Shown here one piece after another: positions 60,202-64,000 of a stretch of 64,000 bases of DNA. The DNA lies in assembly GCF_009830945.1 (NCBI RefSeq), contig NZ_VWVV01000015.1, positions 92,499 to 156,498 on the forward strand, in the 5' to 3' direction. Below the pieces are notes generated by a model, which was not told where the DNA came from, did no database searches, and was given only the letters and a program-made list of their open reading frames with translations. The position numbers and the translations under genes were made by a program. Positions within the stretch are counted from its first letter, which is position 1, and every line of letters begins with the position of its first letter. This DNA comes from Nocardiopsis sp. FR4. GTDB lineage: Bacteria > Actinomycetota > Actinomycetes > Streptosporangiales > Streptosporangiaceae.

Positions 60202-63200
60202 ATGTCGTCATCGGGGCCGAGATACCTGCGCAACGGCGCGGTCTCGGCAATGCTCGCCAGCACACTGGTCGCCGCCTTGGCGTCCGCGAGCCACGCGGCC
60301 GCGGTCGACCTGCCGGACCCGGTCGTCCACTACGACTTCAACTCCGACGATCTCAGCACCACGATCGCGGACACCTCGGGAAACGAACACCACGCCAGCC
60401 TCGTCAACGCCGCGACCGCCTCGCTGGTCGAGGGCGCTGACGGCGGAACGGCACTGAGCCTTCCCGGTGGCGCGCACGACTCCGGCGGGGCCTACGTCCG
60501 GCTGCCCGCCGGTGTCCTCAGCGGCGCCACCGACCTCACGGTCTCCATGCGGGTCCGGTGGAGCGGTGCCACCGCCCCGTGGCAGTGGGCCTACGCCCTG
60601 GGCACCGACGACACGCGGTACCTCTTCACCACTCCGTACAGCGGTGAGGGGCTGCTGCGCACCGCGGTCACCACGGGCGGGGGAGGGGCCGAGGACCACA
60701 ACACCGGCTCGGCGGCGCTTCCCGCGGGCGGCTGGAAGACCCTCACGGTGACGCTGGACACCGGTGCGGGACGGATCACCACCTACCTCGACGGGGTCGC
60801 GGTCGACTCCGCGCCGAGCGGGGTCGGCGCGGACGAACTGCTTTCCGGCTCGTCGGACGGCGCCGGGTACATCGGCAGGTCGTTCTACCCCGACCCGCTT
60901 CTCGAGGGCCAGGTGGACGACTTCCGCGTCTACCACGCGGCACTGTCGCCGGAGCAGGTCGCGGAGCTCACGGGTGGGGTTCCGGTGCCGACCGGCCTGA
61001 CGGAGGACGCGTTCGACCTGCGCACCCCCGTCGGAACGCCCCCGGACCTGCCGCGGACGGTGCCCGCCAACTTCTCCGACGGCTACGACCGGCCCCTGAC
61101 CGCGGAGTGGGACGAGGTGGATCCCGACGCCTACGCGGACACGGGTGCCTTCACCGTCTCCGGCACGGCGGGGGAGTGGCCCCTGACCGCGTCGGTCACC
61201 GTGATCCGGGAGGGGCAGCTCTCCATCGACCTGGCCACCGACACCGGGGCCTTCCACGGGGGCGCCAGCGGCTCCCTCTACGGCCTCTACGGCCCCGGGC
61301 TGCCCACCGAGAACATCATCGAGGGCATGAACGTGCGCACCGTGGCCACCAAGGCCCAGGACGGCGCCCAGCACCCCGGTTCGGACGCCCTGGAGGTCGT
61401 CGGCCCGCTGGCCGGAGCCACCGGCGGCGACGTCTACGTCCGCGCCACGGACTACTACCGCGGCTTCCCCTACCAGTGGCCGGGCCAGACCCCCGAGGAG
61501 CGGCTCTCCCACTACATGGGGGTGCTGGAGAAACAGCTCGACCAGATCGGTCGGCTCGACCCCGAGTACCTGGACAACATCGTCATCGAGCCGTTCAACG
61601 AGCCCGAGGGCAACATGTTCGGCACCGGTGAGTGGAGCTACGACGGCACCAGCTGGCTGGACGACCCCGCCGACTACTTCGCCGCGTGGGATCGCTCACA
61701 CGCCATGGTCAGGGAGAGGCTGGGGGACGTGCGGGTCGCCGGGCCGAACACGAGCATCCTGTTCGACCAGGTCAGGGGTTTCCTGGAGCACACCGTCGAG
61801 GCCGGGACGGTCCCGGACGTCATCACCTGGCACGAGCTCAGCCACCCCGCGCAGATCCGCACGTCCGTGGCCCGGTACCGCCAGTGGGAGAAGGAGGTCT
61901 TCGCCGGCACCGAGTACGAGGGCACCGTCCTGCCGATCAACGTCAACGAGTACGCGTTCAACTACCACACCTCCGTGCCCGGCCAGATGGTGCAGTGGAT
62001 GTCGGCGATCGAGGAGTCCAAGGTCGACGCGATGGTCGCCTTCTGGAACATGAACGGCAACCTCTCCGACTCGTCCGTGGAGGCCAACCGGGCCAACGGC
62101 CAGTGGTGGCTGTACCACTCCTACGGCCAGATGAGCGGGCACACCGTCGAGGTGACCCCGCCCTCGCCCGGGGCGAACTACACCCTCCAGGGCCTGGCCG
62201 CACTCGACGAGGAACGGGCCCGGGTCCGGGCGCTGTTCGGCGGCGCCGACGGGCCCGCGTGGGTGGAGTTCCGCAACGTCCCGGAGGAGGTCCTCGGCAC
62301 CGAGGTGCACGCGTGGGTGCGGGAGATCCCCTGGAGCGGGCAACTCGGCGACTCGGGCCCGCCCGAACTCGTCACCGAACAGGTCCTGGAGGTCCGGGAC
62401 GGCTCCGTCGCCTTCGACTTCGGCGGCTCCCTCCCCGGGCTCAGGGAGTCGTCGGCCTACGAGATCGTCCTCACCCCGGCCGGAGACGGTACGCCCGGGG
62501 GGACCGGGCCGCACCGGTGGACCGGCTCGTTCGAGGCCGAGGACGCCGAGTACACCGGCGGCGGCTACAGCCGCAACGGACCGGAGGGCTCGCCGTCGGA
62601 CGTCTCGAAGTTCTACACCTCCGGCGGGTACAACGTCGGCGGCCTGCGGACCGGCTCCGACGGCGTCCTGGACTTCACCGTCGACGTGCCCGAGGCGGGC
62701 ACCTACGACCTGGGTGTCTTCGCCAGCTCCCTCTACACCCACGACCTCGTCCAGGAACAGGGCCCGACCAACGTCTTCCTACGGGTCAACGGCGGAGCCG
62801 AGCAGGAGGTCTTCCTGCCGCTCGCGTACAAGTGGGTGGTCTGGAACCAGACCCGGACCAGTGTCGAACTGGAGGCGGGCGAGAACGTGATCAGCCTCGC
62901 CGCGCGCAGCCTGGACGGATCCGGGGCCACCCGGGGCGACGCCATCATCGACCGGATCACCCTGGCCCTGCCGGATCCGGACGCGACCACCGCCAGCTAC
63001 CAGGCCGAACTGGCGCAGCTGGACGGCGCCCGGCCGGTCTACCGCGACCAGCGGATCCGGCGCCACGGCGCGTCCGGCGCGGGCGCGGTGGAACTCGGCG
63101 CCGGCGACACGGTGACGTTCTGGGCCTACTCGGCCGAGGACGCCGAGGCCAGGATCGACGTGCACGCCTTCGGCAACGGCCGGGCCGATCTGGCCGTCAA

Positions 63201-63855
63201 CGGGCGCGACGTCCTGCGCGTCGGACCGGCGCCCACGTCGGTGGCGGTCTCCCTCTCCGGCGGGATCAACAAGATCACCCTCACAGGTGCGGGCCCCGCC
63301 CTGCTGGTCGACCGCCTCGACGTCACCCCGACCGGTGAACACCTGGCGACGTGGGTCCACGAGGCGGAGGAGGCCAGGGCCGACGGCACCGCGCAGACCA
63401 CGGAACTCTCCCTGGCCGACGGCGGGTCCGCGGTCACCGGTGTGGGCGGCGACCCGGGGAACACGAACACGCTCACCTTCCACGTCCGGGTCCCCAGGGC
63501 CGGTACCTACGCCATGCGCGTCCGATACGCCAACCCGGAGACCTCGCAGGCGACCCACTACAACCCCAACCCGGTCGCCCGGCACGCCGACGTCTCGGTC
63601 AACGGCGCCGACCCCGAGACCGTCCTGTTCCCGCCGACCTTCCACGCGAACAACTTCTGGGTGCTGACCGTGCCGGTGGAACTGGAGCGGGGGGCGAACA
63701 CCATCACGTTCTCCTCTGAGGAACGCCCCGACTTCGACGGCGGGTCCTACGCCTCCGACACCTGGCCGGACTTCCTGCTGCGGTCCCGGTACGCCCCGGT
63801 GATCGACAACATCACCCTCGCGGAGTTCTCCAGCGGCCGCCTGGAGCGACCGTGA
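60202..63855 (+). CDS. Secreted multimodular glycoside hydrolase
   Basis: A 1217-residue exported enzyme. The signal peptide (GAVSAMLASTLVAALASASHAAA) precedes a LamG/concanavalin-like domain (about 35-258) and a bacterial Ig-like domain (about 262-338). The catalytic (beta/alpha)8 barrel of clan GH-A type (about 340-760) has acid/base Glu468 in EPFNEPEGN and nucleophile Glu583 in NVNEYAFN. Three CBM35/CBM6-like domains follow (about 777-926, 933-1042, 1050-1210). The barrel resembles GH39/GH5-like enzymes; its exact family and substrate are uncertain, but the setting points to pectin side chains or plant cell-wall galactan/arabinan. ATG 60202 has GGAG nine bases upstream. Its promoter carries a LacI-type palindrome. 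Confidence 0.85.
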   Translation: MSSSGPRYLRNGAVSAMLASTLVAALASASHAAAVDLPDPVVHYDFNSDDLSTTIADTSGNEHHASLVNAATASLVEGADGGTALSLPGGAHDSGGAYVRLPAGVLSGATDLTVSMRVRWSGATAPWQWAYALGTDDTRYLFTTPYSGEGLLRTAVTTGGGGAEDHNTGSAALPAGGWKTLTVTLDTGAGRITTYLDGVAVDSAPSGVGADELLSGSSDGAGYIGRSFYPDPLLEGQVDDFRVYHAALSPEQVAELTGGVPVPTGLTEDAFDLRTPVGTPPDLPRTVPANFSDGYDRPLTAEWDEVDPDAYADTGAFTVSGTAGEWPLTASVTVIREGQLSIDLATDTGAFHGGASGSLYGLYGPGLPTENIIEGMNVRTVATKAQDGAQHPGSDALEVVGPLAGATGGDVYVRATDYYRGFPYQWPGQTPEERLSHYMGVLEKQLDQIGRLDPEYLDNIVIEPFNEPEGNMFGTGEWSYDGTSWLDDPADYFAAWDRSHAMVRERLGDVRVAGPNTSILFDQVRGFLEHTVEAGTVPDVITWHELSHPAQIRTSVARYRQWEKEVFAGTEYEGTVLPINVNEYAFNYHTSVPGQMVQWMSAIEESKVDAMVAFWNMNGNLSDSSVEANRANGQWWLYHSYGQMSGHTVEVTPPSPGANYTLQGLAALDEERARVRALFGGADGPAWVEFRNVPEEVLGTEVHAWVREIPWSGQLGDSGPPELVTEQVLEVRDGSVAFDFGGSLPGLRESSAYEIVLTPAGDGTPGGTGPHRWTGSFEAEDAEYTGGGYSRNGPEGSPSDVSKFYTSGGYNVGGLRTGSDGVLDFTVDVPEAGTYDLGVFASSLYTHDLVQEQGPTNVFLRVNGGAEQEVFLPLAYKWVVWNQTRTSVELEAGENVISLAARSLDGSGATRGDAIIDRITLALPDPDATTASYQAELAQLDGARPVYRDQRIRRHGASGAGAVELGAGDTVTFWAYSAEDAEARIDVHAFGNGRADLAVNGRDVLRVGPAPTSVAVSLSGGINKITLTGAGPALLVDRLDVTPTGEHLATWVHEAEEARADGTAQTTELSLADGGSAVTGVGGDPGNTNTLTFHVRVPRAGTYAMRVRYANPETSQATHYNPNPVARHADVSVNGADPETVLFPPTFHANNFWVLTVPVELERGANTITFSSEERPDFDGGSYASDTWPDFLLRSRYAPVIDNITLAEFSSGRLERP

Positions 63856-63886
63856 CGGGCCCCCGACACGATTCCCTGGAGGAACG

Positions 63887-64000
63887 ATGGTGACCATCGG
63901 CGACGTGGCCCGGCTGGCCGGGGTCTCCCGCAGCACCGCCTCCTACGCGCTGTCCGGGAAGCGCACCATCTCCCCGGAGGTGCGGCGGCAGGTGGACGAG
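63887..64000 (+). CDS. LacI-family regulator, 5' part only
   Basis: The first 38 codons of a LacI/GalR repressor, cut by the window end. The N-terminal HTH reads IGDVARLAGVSRSTASYALSG, and the following KRTISPEVRRQVDE leads to the hinge helix. ATG 63887 has GGAGG six bases upstream; GTG 63890 is also possible. It starts 32 bases after the glycoside hydrolase stop, so it is probably co-transcribed. It is the obvious candidate to bind the AGCGCT palindromes before the pectate lyase and hydrolase genes. Confidence 0.92.
   Translation, partial: MVTIGDVARLAGVSRSTASYALSGKRTISPEVRRQVDE

Overview
The window is high-GC DNA in the style of a filamentous actinomycete, most likely Nocardiopsis or a close relative. 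This inference rests on codon bias, the fabD-fabH-acpP-fabF-accD cluster with a divergent PucR-type regulator, DUF3052, Scr1/DUF397 pairs and plant-polysaccharide enzymes. It divides into three parts.

(1) 1-16.97 kb is ordinary core chromosome. It holds a large protein of unknown function, an SGNH hydrolase, a degenerate EAL-CBS protein, the leftward type II fatty-acid operon (fabD, fabH, acpP, fabF, accD) facing a FasR-like regulator across a strong inverted repeat, a membrane protein, a PhoD-like phosphatase, a YjbQ-family protein, DUF3052, an AhpE-like peroxiredoxin and tRNA-Val(UAC).

(2) 16.97 to about 54.6 kb is a mosaic integrative element beside tRNA-Val. Its left end carries two unrelated recombinases. 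A serine recombinase gene runs antisense into tRNA-Val. A tyrosine integrase with excisionase surrounds its own attP-like site, a 3' tRNA fragment plus terminator lying between two paired arm-type repeats. Next come a leftward mobility and maintenance backbone: an XRE regulator, a replication-relaxation protein, a VirD4/TraG-like ATPase that looks internally deleted, an MT-A70 methyltransferase, three linked VWA/membrane genes and small ORFs. Cargo follows: a low-GC membrane-protein trio, an RHH protein, an HATPase/resolvase-like/Scr1-DUF397 set, a type III restriction-modification pair with a frameshifted mod gene, a DUF4209-like protein, and two-TM and hypothetical genes. The last cargo is an eight-gene low-GC operon at 46.6-53.9 kb: SIS isomerase, HldE-like kinase/nucleotidyltransferase, a two-TM protein, two IucA/IucC-like synthetases, a 2H phosphoesterase, a histidine phosphatase and an S66 (MccF/LdcA-like) peptidase. 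I know of no described system with this combination, and it is the best candidate here for something new: possibly synthesis of a sugar-nucleotide/carboxylate conjugate with a self-immunity hydrolase.

(3) 54.6-64 kb is a scarred junction followed by a pectinolytic locus. The junction has a decayed second copy of the serine recombinase 3' end, which implies tandem insertion of related elements, and a multiply frameshifted SDR pseudogene. The locus holds a secreted PL1 pectate lyase with a C-terminal frameshift, a PL9-like lyase, a large multimodular glycoside hydrolase and a LacI-family regulator cut by the window end. LacI-type palindromes sit in the promoters of the first lyase and the hydrolase.
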